A stretch of 64,000 bases of DNA, from positions 94,374,319 through 94,438,318 of the forward strand of contig OX235264.1 in NCBI GenBank assembly GCA_944472135.2, written 5' to 3'. This DNA is from Trichobilharzia regenti. Lineage: Eukaryota; Platyhelminthes; Trematoda; Strigeidida; Schistosomatidae. Position numbers and translations under genes: made by a program. Numbering within the stretch: the first letter of the stretch is position 1; each line of letters starts with the position of its first letter. Under the pieces are notes generated by a model. That model worked only from the letters and a program-made list of their open reading frames with translations. It did not search any database and was not told the origin of the DNA. Positions 13,201-25,002 of this stretch are shown here, in pieces.

Positions 13201-15929
13201 TCGACTGAAAATGACCGTGTTCTACGAGCGAAATCGACTCGATTCCTCAATGAGATCTCATGTGTCGCATCATCTCAGTTAGCGTATATTGAGTTCTCTC
13301 GACTGCTTGGAATGAGAACTTGTTGTAAAGTCGCGTCGCCTGTGTCATGTTCACTTGTTGTTGTTGGCAGCAACACATGCTTGAACACATGCATGATAGA
13401 TGGAGTGTGCATGAACACAAGGATACTTCCCAGTTCACTGACATAAATAGAGTTGTGAACATTTCTTGATTGCAATCCGATTCCTGAGTGTTAAAGTAGG
13501 AGTCCTTATTGCAATCTCTTTGATTGTGCTACAACAGAAGACAAGAGCCAGGCATCATATCGTGTATTGAGGAAATCAACACTTATTTATAGATTTTTAT
13601 ATACATCATAATGGATTATTGTCAGCAGAAAAATACAGACTTCCATTGGTTGTTTCGCACTGAAAGTTAATATTTCATCTATTGGTGGCTGTTTCTTGAA
13701 TGACAGATCATTTATATGTTAACTGTATTCGCGTACGCAAAGTCTGGCGTGGCTAGTTGCTGAATCGGTCTTTGTTCATATTTTTCTCGCGACCAATATT
13801 GGGGACGTAAACATCGACTGTCCACCAGTTTTCCTAACAACCAGCTCTTACCATAGAAGGTTTGATCGAAACTTGTATATTATTTTGAAAGATTTTTCGA
13901 ATGGCACTGAAAGTCCTGAATTGACCAAATGTTCTGTCACTGAACTATATACTTGTTTTTGTTCTTTTTTCATTGGCTAGGCTGAATGGTGATTACGAGC
14001 GCGTTTTCCAAGTTGGCGTATGATGCAGCCTATGTACTCAGCCCCGGAAATGTGAGAATACCGGAATATGCATTCTGACGTTTTCCAACGTGACAGCGTG
14101 TGCTTCACATTCCGTCTGAACAGTTTCTTCCAGAAACGTCAGTCGTGGGCTAAGAAATCATTCCTGGACTTTTCCACGCATTTATCATAAATACGCGAAT
14201 GTATAGACTAGTTGATGGCTTCATCGAAAAGAAAATTTTCGCTACACTTGTCTTAATATTATTCCCCATGACTATAAAAATATTGCATTCTGAACCATGG
14301 GATGATACTGCAGATTTCCACAGTTGGATCTCTGCTATGACGATCTATGCCTCCTTTGAAAGTCATCTTTTATCTTCACAGTGATATGTTCACTCTCGCT
14401 GCACCTGGCATCGGTTTTCCCAGAAGTTTGATAATGTTGACTCCTATTTCAGTGCGATTTACATGGATGAAATAGAATTACATCGTTTCTTGATCATCAA
14501 CTCAATTATCGACCAGAACACACACATATCATGATCTAAATGATTTTGCTAGAGACAGGAAAGCATAATGGATGATTGTCTTCTCCTTACGCAATTCGTT
14601 TCTCGAATAACCACAAACTTCAAATTCCCCTTCACATCATCCGAAACATGTTTCCATGAGATGAATACTTTACCAGTTGCCACTCATTTGGGCTCCACTC
14701 AAAGACCTGATGTATCAAGTCATTCATTCGAAGGTCTGACCACCAACGTAATTCCAATCAGTCTGTATTTCCCTCTGCATACTGTTTAGGCGAATGAACT
14801 CGCTGACTGTCTCTAGTGTCACCTGAACCACTGAAGAATCTTGTAATGATTCTTCTCATAATAATATGATGAAATATGCATGTCAAACTATCAGAGAAAT
14901 TGAGAAACCTCCATAATATTTCCGTGTTCACTTTCAAAGCACAGAGAATTTATCCGAGTTCATGTGGTAGTGTCATGGACTTCATCGTCTCACGGCACAT
15001 GACACCAAGACAGAATTGATGGTAATTGCTCACGACTGACGATTACCGTCAGTAAGTATCATTGAGTTCATGCTACTTTGGTGCCGATCTTCTCTTTTCA
15101 GTGACAGTAGAAGTGTCTTAAAATCTCTGAGAACTACTAGTGAAATCTGCTTAAAGTGTTCATAAACATTCAAGGAGTTAATGGAAAGTGGTCATCACTG
15201 CATTCCGAGTGAAATGGGATTCTGATTACTGCTTACAATGACTGATGTCCACTACTAATTTCATAATCACACTGGTAAATCCGACGTTGCCTCAGTAATC
15301 ATATGACGATGTCATTCATGATTCGACCATTATGCTCAACATGCAGTTTCATTTCAGAATTCTAGAAGCGTAGTTGATGGCAGGAAGACAACCAACAGCA
15401 CAAAATGACGATAAAAGTAACAGAAAATTACCTCCCATCCAACGCATCTAAAACCTCTTCTTCGAATTGAGCTAATTACTGTGGCATTCAGATTCAACCG
15501 TCTGCCTCCTAATTATCTCACATTGAAACTGCGTTGGACAATTCCATGTATGCCTATAAGCATATGCTAAATTTCATTTTTACGTCTAACACTGTCATCC
15601 ACACCCTCCGCATGATATCGATGATTACCTGAGTTAAGTGTCATTATCGAGAGGACATTTAAATGAGTTCAAGTATGTCGATGTCGCCACTCCCAAAGTC
15701 AAGTATCACACAAACACACAAAACAAGCACAGATTTTAAATCTCGCTTCGATTTTACACTGCCAAATAGCACAACATATCTAAGGCGTGAAAAATCACAC
15801 TTGTCACTGAGACACTACATCGACGGTCGAGAATATATAACCACTACTGTATCATAAAGCTGAATGTGAACATCCACTACTTGTCAACCAAATACATGCG
15901 ATTAGAAATCGATTTTCACAAGAAGGTGG
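10251..15929 (+). repeat. Unit B, tandem copy 2 (5.68 kb)
   Basis: Starts with the same ACAAGTGAAGTGCTTGTTAT as 4429 and follows copy 1 closely to about 15590. It lacks two stretches present in copy 1, one near 12670 (about 133 bases) and small ones near 15085 and 15355. It ends differently: its terminal R module (15720-15900) is the common form, not the diverged form at 9990-10250. It then runs into block F at 15930. Because the R module at 12890-13085 and the one at 15720-15900 face each other, the segment 13085-15720 is bounded by inverted repeats of about 190 bp. Confidence 0.85.
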
Positions 15930-18208
15930 TAGTTGAAGTACCAGTAGAACGCATCCAAATCAAATATTATTCCTAATTTATACGTCATCGAGTCCAGCAG
16001 CCCCAAGAATCACTGTGTTGCAGAATAGAATAATTTATATGAGACTAAGAGGGACATTTGACATTTATAGTTCTCAGTTACTTGGCCTTGTTTGGTCACA
16101 TGTATGATAGTCGCACTGGCTCGAGGATTTACCTCAACTGTCCATCAGCATCGATCATAACATGATATCTTCTTTTCTATTTTCGTCTATACGAATAATG
16201 CAAATTCGTATTCTTTCTCAAGAGTACACTTACTCTCCCTAATAAACTCATATACCACGAAAATACCATAATTACATGTAAATATGGATAATAAAGTGTA
16301 AAGAGACAGGTTGTTGTTCAGGAGGTTACCAGTGCGTAATAATTAACTTAGTCGACGTACTGGAGGTGTGCTGAATTCTGGCCACACAATCCACAACATC
16401 TCAGAAAATAGGATGAAACTATATGTGTGACTCGACTCTGTCAGAAATATAGCTTGCAAAATCGGCGACTTTGTTTGAGAATTTTTCATAATTCTGAATA
16501 TATTTCGCTGATTTAGATACTGAGATCTATCATTACCTAATATCTCTCCTAGTAGTATTCAGATTATACATTACTGAGCCAACGCGAGTTTTAAGTCTGT
16601 TGGCTGGGACGATGTTAAAGCTAAGAATAATTTTTGGCATGCATTAATTTCCTACATTATTCAACACAACGAAATTAGGCAACTGTGTTTCCGTGATTTC
16701 TTCTACCGAAAGCTTCATGATCTGGTCAGAATGATCTCGTGCTCACTGACTTCATAAAACCAGGTGTGTATTCGATGCCAGAAACACGATCACTTCGCTA
16801 CAACATCCAGTCAAATGATTGTGATCGGCTTCTCTGAACAACCATCAAGGTTCTAAAATATAAAAACGAAATAAAAGGAATGAGCGGTACGATAATGATA
16901 CAACATATTTCTCAATAATATCACTAATTATCACATATCATTCGTTTTATGTTTGTGAGACAGTAGAGTTTGAGTGATTTTCAGTAATGTCATCAGGTCA
17001 GCGTGTCTCGACACACCTGATAATCTGGTGATAATTATTATCTGTGAATTCCATCAGTGAATGGAGTAAAATCCTTTCATGATGTCTATCACATATGACT
17101 GTGTGAATATATTGATTATAAAACTTGAAGAATACGTAGAAACAAGAATGGGTCTCACGACCACACTAATTAGTTTTCGCTTTCTCAACAGATTTGGCTT
17201 CAGAGAGATAACGAGAACGCGTATTCTCGTAATATTTCACTCCGAATCGTAAGTATCATATTTCACTGATTCCGTCAGCCAATATTTTTAAATGTCCTGT
17301 GATTACGTTTGTACAGACATCAGTTAGACGTTATGATAACGACGAATGCGCGCGTCAATATATGTACAGTGATCTTTTGATTTATCAGTGATGCTGTGCT
17401 TCAGCACAAATCAGTCATACATGGATAAACGAAAACCAACAATACTGAAATATGTAGTCAAATACAAGTAAGGTAATTTGATTTCGTGTAATGAAAATTA
17501 GAAAGTATTCCATCACCACACGACGTTTCGCTGGCAGTTATCTTTGTCAAATCAGGGAGAATAGCATTCGCACGATTGTGATTCATGCGGCGATTCCGTC
17601 CTATATCGATATCATTGAAGTCTGACTTGAATTCACCATCGATTGTTGTGAAGCATATCTGCCTACACACACCGATCAGCAGTGATGAGACAACACCTTT
17701 CGTCATAGTCACCAGCAAGATGTCGGAGAAACTAAAGAAAATTATCGAAGAGTCATGCATGGAAAACGACTGAATCAATATGAAGGCAGTATAGAAAGAA
17801 ATGTGTTCTGCAATCCATGGAAATAAGAAGAAGCAGGACAAGAGCTGAACCGTCACATACAGCTGGAAGTTGACTGATATGAGAGAGGCCTAAAGAAAAT
17901 AAAAGCATGGAAGGCAAGACGATCGCATAGAATTCATCATGAAGCATTGAGAACAGATTAATTAACAAAAGAAACCTGGAGAATCAAATGAATCACAGGA
18001 ATGAGATGACTGTCAAATAACTGTAACAAAAGCTCAGACAGAAGAAGGATAGTCACCACGCTCGAGTACGACGTCTAAGTTAATTATTAGGCACTGGTAA
18101 CCTCCTGAACAACAACCTGTCTCTTTACTCTTTATTATCCATATTTACATGTAATTATGGTATTTTCGTGGTATATGAGTTTATTAGGGAGAGTAAGTGT
18201 ACTCTTGA
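15930..18208 (+). repeat. Block F, copy 1
   Basis: Near-identical to 51289-53567 at a constant offset of 35359. By eye only scattered single-base differences are visible, so the duplication or homogenisation is recent. The interior is a diverged reverse-orientation relative of block A: 16700-17080 resembles the reverse complement of about 2600-2880, and 17458-17856 (minus) resembles 1544-1700 and 3160-3330. The right end (18095-18208) is the reverse complement of 16200-16335. This copy stops abruptly at 18208, where a PLE fragment begins. No gene is supported. Confidence 0.85.
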
Positions 18209-18707
18209 AGATTTGAGGTAGGTTTTTCGAAAATCACAGTTCTCATCACAAATAATGAAAGTATCATCGATGTATCTCTTGTAGAGATGGAGGTCATTGA
18301 TAGTTTGTGATAAGGCGTTGTTCTGTAAGCTAGCCATAAAGCAGTTGGCTAGAAGGGGTCCTTAGGGAGAACCCATTGCTACTCCATCTACTTGCCTGTA
18401 TATTTCCTTGTTGAAAGTAAAGTATACGTTGAAGATGAATCGAAGTAACAGTGATTTCAGGTAGTGGATCGGTATACCGACATCGATGCTGTTGGATTGA
18501 ATGTAGTCACATAGGAAACATACGGTTTCTGTCAGTGGAACGTTGGTGAAGATAGACACGACATCCAAGGAGACCATTTTTTTCTGCCACAATGACATTC
18601 TTAATTGAATAAACAAAGTCGGATGTGTCACGAAGGTTGTGTCATGTCAGCTTCTCTTTCACCGACTCGAGAATCTCCACCAGCCATTTCGCGAATGTAT
18701 GGAAACA
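18209..18707 (-). pseudogene. Penelope-like element reverse transcriptase fragment, broken
   Basis: The minus strand encodes the middle of a PLE reverse transcriptase. In order these are FAKWLVEIL (about 18695-18669), SDFVYSIKN, VSLDVVSIFTNVP, YRQVDGVAMGSP and the catalytic YKRYIDDTFIIC. It is dead in at least four places: a frame change before FAKW near 18698-18703, a TGA at 18642-18644, a frame change in a run of seven T at 18577-18583, and a TAA at 18362-18364 just after GSP. The amino-acid sequence is only roughly 60% like the PLE pair at 54581-57512, so this is a different PLE family. Both ends are lost: the 3' part is replaced by block F and the 5' part by the EELGYF-frame module. Confidence 0.93.
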
Positions 18708-18708
18708 T

Positions 18709-18925
18709 GTCAACACATAAGTCAGTTAGTACTCATGAAGAACTAGGTTATTTCCATGAATTTTTAATTAGAGACAAACTTGATGGCATGCATGGTAGAT
18801 GGACTGTGCTTGAACATCACGAAACGTCTCACTTTACTCATACAGCGGCAGATGTGAACATTTCCGACACATTTTTGGCGTCAGTCCTTCCACTCGTGGA
18901 TTTCGTTGCGATTTCACTGTATTGA
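18709..18925 (+). repeat. EELGYF-frame module, diverged copy
   Basis: Diverged copy of the module at 4545-4760, here on the plus strand and directly abutting the PLE fragment. The translation keeps KSVSTHEELGYF, DKLDGMHGRWTV and DVNIS and ends at a TGA at about the same place. It is the most divergent copy in the window and so the most useful for testing whether the frame was ever selected. My codon-by-codon comparison suggests not. Confidence 0.55.
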
Positions 18926-19532
18926 TCAGCATCACATTCCATAACTAGAGACGAAATAGAGGAACTGCTGGAGGTATGTGTAAAACACAAACTATTTCGT
19001 TCGATTCTTGAACTTTGCCTAGATACTGATGATGAAGTCGCAATATGAAGTGCTCTGAGACCTGTTGGTGCTTGTTCATCCATGGAAAATCTGGAATTAA
19101 ACGTAAAGCAATGTGAGGAGTCTAAAGACTGAGAGTTGACATCGCAATCAATCAATCAATCAATCGGTAGCTGAATCAATATCTACAGGTAGAATGTGTG
19201 AACTGGCGTTTGCTTGTTTCCAACTAATAGTTACAGAGATTAGCTCTCCATGAATCCGATATCTACATTGCTACTCTTCAATTCTGCAAAACACTTCTGA
19301 GGACTTGGTTTCGAAAACATGTGTTTGAAATGGACATGCTACCACATAGTTACTACTTACCTGTCTGGTATGAGAGGATTGTAGTTTGCAAAAGAAATTG
19401 TTTGACAGGACTGTTTGATGTCGCGATATTCGTGTGGTCGATATAGTCTACTAGACTGTGGGGATTGTGAAAGCCCTCTCTACATATTGAGTAAGAAACG
19501 TAGAAACAACAAAAATGACAGGATGTTACGAT
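18926..19532. other. Mostly unassigned sequence with a short CAAT microsatellite
   Basis: I see no gene and no clear match to the other blocks. Five CAAT units lie at 19145-19164. A short minus-strand frame overlaps the end of the EELGYF module and is not supported as coding. Confidence 0.5.
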
Positions 19533-19846
19533 ATATAATCTGGTGGGACATAACTACTGTGACGAATAATTAATTGTTCTTGCAATTAGGGATTGAATAT
19601 GTAGAAGCAGTAAAATGACGAAATACACAAAATATTCGAATGTGATAATGTGGTTGTGTAAATACTCAAAAATAACATGAATAAACATGAGTTATAAAAA
19701 GGGGGAAATTGGGATAGTCAGTATTAAAGCAATTGCATGCGTATGATGTGTATGGCAGGGACGATGGCTGGACGTGTTTCTTTTGGATAAATAGCGTGAG
19801 TGTCGGCTTTCAGCTGACTGGTGCCTCGCGTGTGCTCAGAAGCACT
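19533..19846 (+). mobile_element. Possible solo LTR
   Basis: The stretch begins TGTTACGATATATAATC. It has a strong TATA box followed by G-rich sequence (TATAAAAAGGGGG from 19693) and a polyadenylation-like TTGGATAAATAG about 90 bases further on. That order (TG start, TATA box, poly(A) signal) is typical of a retrotransposon long terminal repeat, and nothing like it occurs elsewhere in the window. Against the call, I could not find a clean CA end or a target-site duplication, and there is no gag or pol sequence nearby. It could be a truncated LTR or a chance promoter-like stretch. Confidence 0.3.
19693..19700 (+). promoter_or_regulatory. TATA box in the LTR-like stretch
   Basis: TATAAAAA followed immediately by five G. 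It is one of the clearest TATA elements in the window and sits where an LTR U3 promoter would be. Function is inferred only. Confidence 0.35.
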
Positions 19847-20290
19847 AATTGTAATACCTTTGATAGTGCTACAACATAAGACAAAGGTCAGGCAACAGAT
19901 CGTTTATTAAGGAAATCAACACATATTTATAGATTTTTATATACATCATAATAGATTATTGTTGGCAGAAAACGCAGTCTTTTCATCGGTTGTTTCTCAC
20001 TAAAAGTTAATCTTTCATCTCTTTGTGGCTATTCTTGAATCTTAGATCATTTATATGCTAACTGTATTCGCCTAGGCAAAGTTTGCTGTGGTTGGTTGTT
20101 GAATCAGTCTTTGTTCATAATTTTCTCACCAACAACATTGCGGAAGTAAACATCGACTGTCTACCAATTTGGCTAGCAGCCAGTCTCACGACAGAAGGCT
20201 TGATCGAATTTTGTATATTATTCTAAATGATATTCCGAGCGCGTTTTTCAAGTTGGCGCATGATATAGCGCATGATGTGATTTCAGATAT
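19847..20290 (+). repeat. Old diverged copy of the module shared by units B and C
   Basis: Follows 13520-13990 and 45850-46320 with many substitutions and small gaps. Shared landmarks are GTGCTACAACA..AAGACAA, GGAAATCAACAC and GCGCGTTTTTCAAGTTGGCG. It is clearly older than the B and C tandem copies, so the pool contains both fresh and decayed members. Confidence 0.65.
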
Positions 20291-20615
20291 CACAAAGAAC
20301 GTCAGATATCAGAAGGACCACATATCGAATAGAATGCAAATTATTTGAATACGAATGATAGACTGAAACAGAATTTGACGTGGCCATAACATCTTTCTAC
20401 CACATGAAATGACATAATCAACACGAATGTTATGCACAATTTCATTATACGAAAACACGCTGCTTTTACAATTTAACACACTTATCAATTACAACAATCA
20501 ATACCTTGTTTTGTTATCCATAACGACTGTCCAATCTGAGAACGGAAAACTGAACCCATGCTGAAGAACGATGGAGACGTTGTTAAATATAAATATATAT
20601 AAGCTGAGATTAAGT
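20291..20615. other. Unassigned sequence
   Basis: No gene, RNA or match to the other blocks was recognised. A short AT run (AAATATAAATATATATAAG) lies near 20587. Confidence 0.4.
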
Positions 20616-21410
20616 AAATTCTGGTTTATTATTACTTTGATAAACCTATTGGCAGCATTAAATTAATGAAGAGACACTCAGACATAAGAAGACAGAAAGG
20701 AAACATTGTGAAAGAACAGATTTGGCTCACGGTGGTTGGCCATTCCTCATCATCATTCAAATGGAATACCTGACAGAGAATCCGTAACTTTGATGAAAAT
20801 ATGCTTGTATCAAACACACAGGTGGTCAGACCTCGGAATACGTGGAAATGAACATCATTCTTATCGATTCGAATTCATCATTAATTCCATTCTGATTCAC
20901 TGACGTATGAAATGACTTGCTTTGCATAATTTCATGTGCTTGTGCATTGATATGTAGTTCGTTCGGCCTCCGCGATCACCAACACTAGCCATAAACAAAT
21001 ATGCCTTCGACATGTGTGCATTCATTCAGTGTGTCAACTCGATGAATGGCACAGTACACCACGTCGTATACAATTGCCTCCAATATATACACACATAACT
21101 TCGGTCTACCAGAATACATAGTGAAAGAGTTCAATATCCATCGTGTGGAGATCAACTGTGAATAAATCCTGTCAGAATATTTACCTTGAAATTTGGAGCA
21201 GAGTCATAGACAAATTATGGTCAACTCTGTGGAACAGCTCAAATCACCAACAGCAAGTTTGTAGATTTCAGCTTGCAAATAAACTATCCTTCTCAGTTTA
21301 TTCCATCCTAATGACTGTGGAGAGTGCACAGTTATTCAGTCACATGTGTGTATACAATTATCGTGGTGAATAAGTGACTGGTCAATGAAGTGTGAATTCG
21401 CCATGCATAA
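20616..21410 (-). repeat. Old diverged copy of a unit C module
   Basis: Resembles 31795-32560 in the same orientation, which is the reverse complement of 38700-39430 in unit C. Landmarks are ATTCAAATGGAATACCTGAC, GGAATACGTGGAAATGAACA and TGCATTGATATGTAGTTCG. Substitutions are frequent, so this is a decayed copy. The short minus-strand frame at 20632-20817 is not supported as a gene. Confidence 0.65.
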
Positions 21411-21908
21411 CTGCAATATTGTACGCCTTCTCTACTGGTCGATTTCATCAATCACGTGCTCCAGTCGGCAGTGAACACATCTCACAATGAATGAGACCAG
21501 GGAACTTTCGCCAGACGAAATGAAGTTGATGGATGAGACTGAATATCATGAAGGAAAAACGTTGTAGTATTAGTAATTCGGAACTCCGCTCCTATAGTCT
21601 ACACACGTCAATCTGTATTGTGGTCGCTTACCGAGTGAATATTGCGAATAAATCTCAGGTTATTTATTCACGCGAATACTGAAAATCCGCAATCTATAAC
21701 GATATTACACTGTATCTGCCTCATATTCACATAAATGAAAATAATTCCATAAATACTTGCAAATCCGGCCAATTAACTGTTAACAGGAAGGTGGTTGTCC
21801 AGGGGTTACTCATGGGTAGTAGTTATCCATCTATTATTTTAGCTATTAAGTTCTTATGTCTGATGGTAACTGTCTTTTATCATCTTGCGCGTACACCCAC
21901 ATCTTCAA
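21411..21908 (+). repeat. Diverged block E-like sequence leading into block A
   Basis: The part at 21640-21800 resembles 49640-49850 of block E, sharing CACATAAAT.AAAATAATT..CATAAA..CTTG and GGGGTTACTCATG-like ends, at low identity. The first 200 bases show nothing I can assign. Block A copy 2 starts at 21909. Confidence 0.4.
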
Positions 21909-22294
21909 ACATTGTTGAAACGGAAGCGTATGCTCTATTCAACTACGTGACTATTCCTCTCAGTGAAACACATGAAAGATATGTGAACACGTAGCTGGTA
22001 GAAATTCGTATTCGTTTCGTTTTCCAGGATGGAATGAACTATATGAATTTGAATTTTGAAATAGGGATACAAGTTTCTACATGTCAGTCACTTGTATCGT
22101 TATCAACATTAACGTCTTTACCATGTCCTTCCAGGTGAGATCATCTTCTGAGTTGATGTGCCTACTCTTAGCTAACTGTCTTCGAATCCTCTGATTTCTG
22201 CTACTCTACCATAACATTTCACATGATTTCAATTCGATCGCCGTCTTTCCTTATCATTAGCCGTAGCCTCGAGGAGATCCATATATTATCATCT

Positions 22295-22482
22295 GAATCA
22301 CTTAGTGGTATACGAGCTCGCCTTTTAACTAGAAGGTCCTGGGTTCGATTCCCGGTGTGTGCGTACTGATGAAGATTCCCGAACTAGGACGAAACGGTTG
22401 TCTAGTACTTCCAGGTTTTCCGATGGTTCCCTAACTCATGTCAGCTCATGATGAAATACTGTAAACCAACCAAATCCGTACA
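22295..22482 (+). mobile_element. tRNA-promoter retroposon with hammerhead core, copy 2
   Basis: Duplicate of the element at 258-445, carried along with block A. The B box GGTTCGATTCC is at 22342-22352 and the hammerhead is directly downstream. Confidence 0.65.
22359..22408 (+). ncRNA. Hammerhead ribozyme, better-preserved copy 2
   Basis: CTGATGA is at 22366-22372, GAAA at 22391-22394 and the cleavage triplet GTC at 22400-22402. Helix I pairs GTGC-G-TA (22359-22365, one bulged G) with TAGTAC (22403-22408). Helix III is A-U and C-G closed by GGTT, the very short form known in some animal hammerheads. Helix II keeps TCC with GGA, but extra bases after CTGATGA interrupt its closing pair. Cleavage would fall after C22402. 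Activity is plausible but unproven. Confidence 0.6.
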
Positions 22483-24965
22483 AACCAACACTTGAATCAC
22501 TTTTCTTAGGAATGGATACAATAATGAATTCTTATCATATTCCTACTTGTTTCGACACCGTAAAATGTATGAAAGACAGGTTCAATACATTCTCTCGACA
22601 GCTGTTTCAACCCTGCATAACCTGAAACACATCCGAAGCACAGCAACAAAGTTACCTGAGATCACTCGAACTTGGAACAACTTTCACTGAGTCTACAGTA
22701 ATCAGACAGTATACTTGGAAACATGGACACTTTAATAAATGACAATGCCAGCAGTTACAAGGTGAAGAAGCTATCCTCTAAAGCCTGAATTGAAGAATGG
22801 GGAAGGAAATGCGTTAAGCTAAAACGAATGGGTGTTATACTGAATTCCGAACAAACAGATAGCAACTTGAAAATGTGAAATGTATATCTCCATTTAAACG
22901 TGCTGCTTATTCACAGAAAGCAAAGCGTCAAGTGACAACATTTTTGCAGTCAAAGACGTGAACTCACTCTGACGTGAATTAAAAGAAAATAACAGGAATG
23001 TATATATATTGCGTTATATTGTCGAAACTGTCTCACTGTATATCAAACATTCCAGGAATGTCGGTCGTATATTTTCAACCTTGAGAAATATATGTTTGCA
23101 AGTATGTGTAATGTGCATATTGGAATTCGATTTCGCGTTCGAGGTGAGGGTTGTTGTTGCTAAGCAAAAAAGAGGACAGATATTTTTGTGTCATATTAGT
23201 TAAAGTTTCGAAAACGTGGTTCCGATTTTCATTTTAGCGATCCTGGTGGCTTGTGTCCATGATGGTATTCTCACGAATGTATTTCTGTGACTTCACATAT
23301 GTATCTGGCATTGTGATCTTGTCTTCATAACTTTCAATCAGTGTATCTATTCAGCCAGTCTCCATAGTGAGAAGTGTCACGTTTAGAGACTACACTTGAA
23401 TTCTCTCCAATATGCACAACAAAACAAGTATTTTCATAGTAAATTTTTATAGATATAGTCAATAAACTGAAAACATGCGTATTCATTAACCTAGTAGCCG
23501 TACTGGAGGTATGGAAAATTCTGAATACACAATCTACAACATCGAAGAAAATACTTTCTACTATCAACTTCCAGCTGTCCGTGATAGGTCAGACCTTGTC
23601 TTGCTTCTTCGAATTTCTAACGATGGCTGAACAAGTTTCGTTCTATTACGCATTCACACTGACTCAGTGTTTTCCCATGCATGACTCCGAGATAATTTTG
23701 CTTCCTTCTCACTTGAATTGGAGACAATCGAAAAGTGTATTTGGTGGTGATATGGAAAGCGTACTGAGTCGAGGAATTAAGCAACTCTATGTCATATCTC
23801 CTCTTTTCTTCACCAACCTGAGAAAATATGTCAGACAACACATTTGAATATGCTCCATTTCACTGTCATCGAAAGAAAACTCAATGACTAGTTTGGTTCC
23901 TTAAGTCATTCACTAGTTTATTGAAACGGTTCTGTGAGGACTGTGTTTCGTTTGGAGTGGTGCAAGTACTCGCCTCACGAATAATTATAGTGCACACACA
24001 AGAACACACAGTGATGACTGAAACTGTAAGTAAGCTCAGGATGAGGGATTCATTCTCTGAACACTGAAATGAGCAATGAGGAGAGAAAGTCAGAAAGTCA
24101 CAATGTGTGGAGAGTTACCTCATCGTCATGAATTACGAGTAAAGATAAAATCAGTGAAATATTATATGAACAACTCAACTGAACAACTCATTGATACACA
24201 GAGACAATACTGTCCACTGACGGAATTCACAAATACTAATTATCATCAGATTATCAGGTGTGCTGAGACAGGCTTACCTGATGACATTACTGAAAATCAC
24301 TCAAACTCTACTGTCTCACAAACATAAAACGAATGATATGAGTTAATTAGTGTTATCACTGAGAAATTTGTGGTATCATTATAGTGCCGCTCATTCCTTT
24401 TATTTCGTTTTTACCTTTTAGAACCATGATGGTTGTTCAGAGAAGCCGATCACAGTCATTAGACTGGATGTTGTAGCGAAGTGATTGCGTTTCTGGCATC
24501 GAATACACATCTGGTATAAGGAAGACAGTGAGCCAGTCTGTAAGTCAAGTAACTGCTGATGTGTGTTTTCTCTCCAGTAGTGTGTTGCACATGCACTTAG
24601 ATTTCGGTGCTCATCATTGAACATAGTGGTGAAGCCACTCATCACTCATATGCATTGAGGAGGTCTTAGGCACATCAACCATCATTTGAATCTATCACCC
24701 AAACGTGGTCCTTCTAGTAATGGTTCGATTTCTTTATTGATAATCACGTATGTTTGTTGTTCGACTTAACAAATCATACCTGTATTATTCTCTTTGTTGT
24801 CTTACAAACAATCAGAGTTTTCCGTTCACTGTGGATTGGCGTGTGTAGCCAGATATCCTTCACAACAAACGATGGTGAATTTAAGTCAGCTTTGATGGAT
24901 ATCGATAGGAGTGGGAAGTTCCGGACGAATCCAAATGATTCGAATCCTTTTCTCTACGCATTGAC

Positions 24966-25002
24966 AAAGATGATTGCAGCGAAACGTCGTGTAGTGAGCG
25001 AA
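24966..25002 (+). other. PLE-terminus-like motif in block A copy 2
   Basis: Same motif as at 3294-3330 and 57805-57841. Confidence 0.4.

Noticed and set aside
17458..17856. A 132-codon minus-strand frame, repeated at 52817-53215, with diverged similarity to frames in block A.
   Set aside because: The similarity extends over the surrounding non-coding repeat and the block A counterpart is interrupted by frame changes. It has no known domain. It looks like shared repeat ancestry, not a gene.
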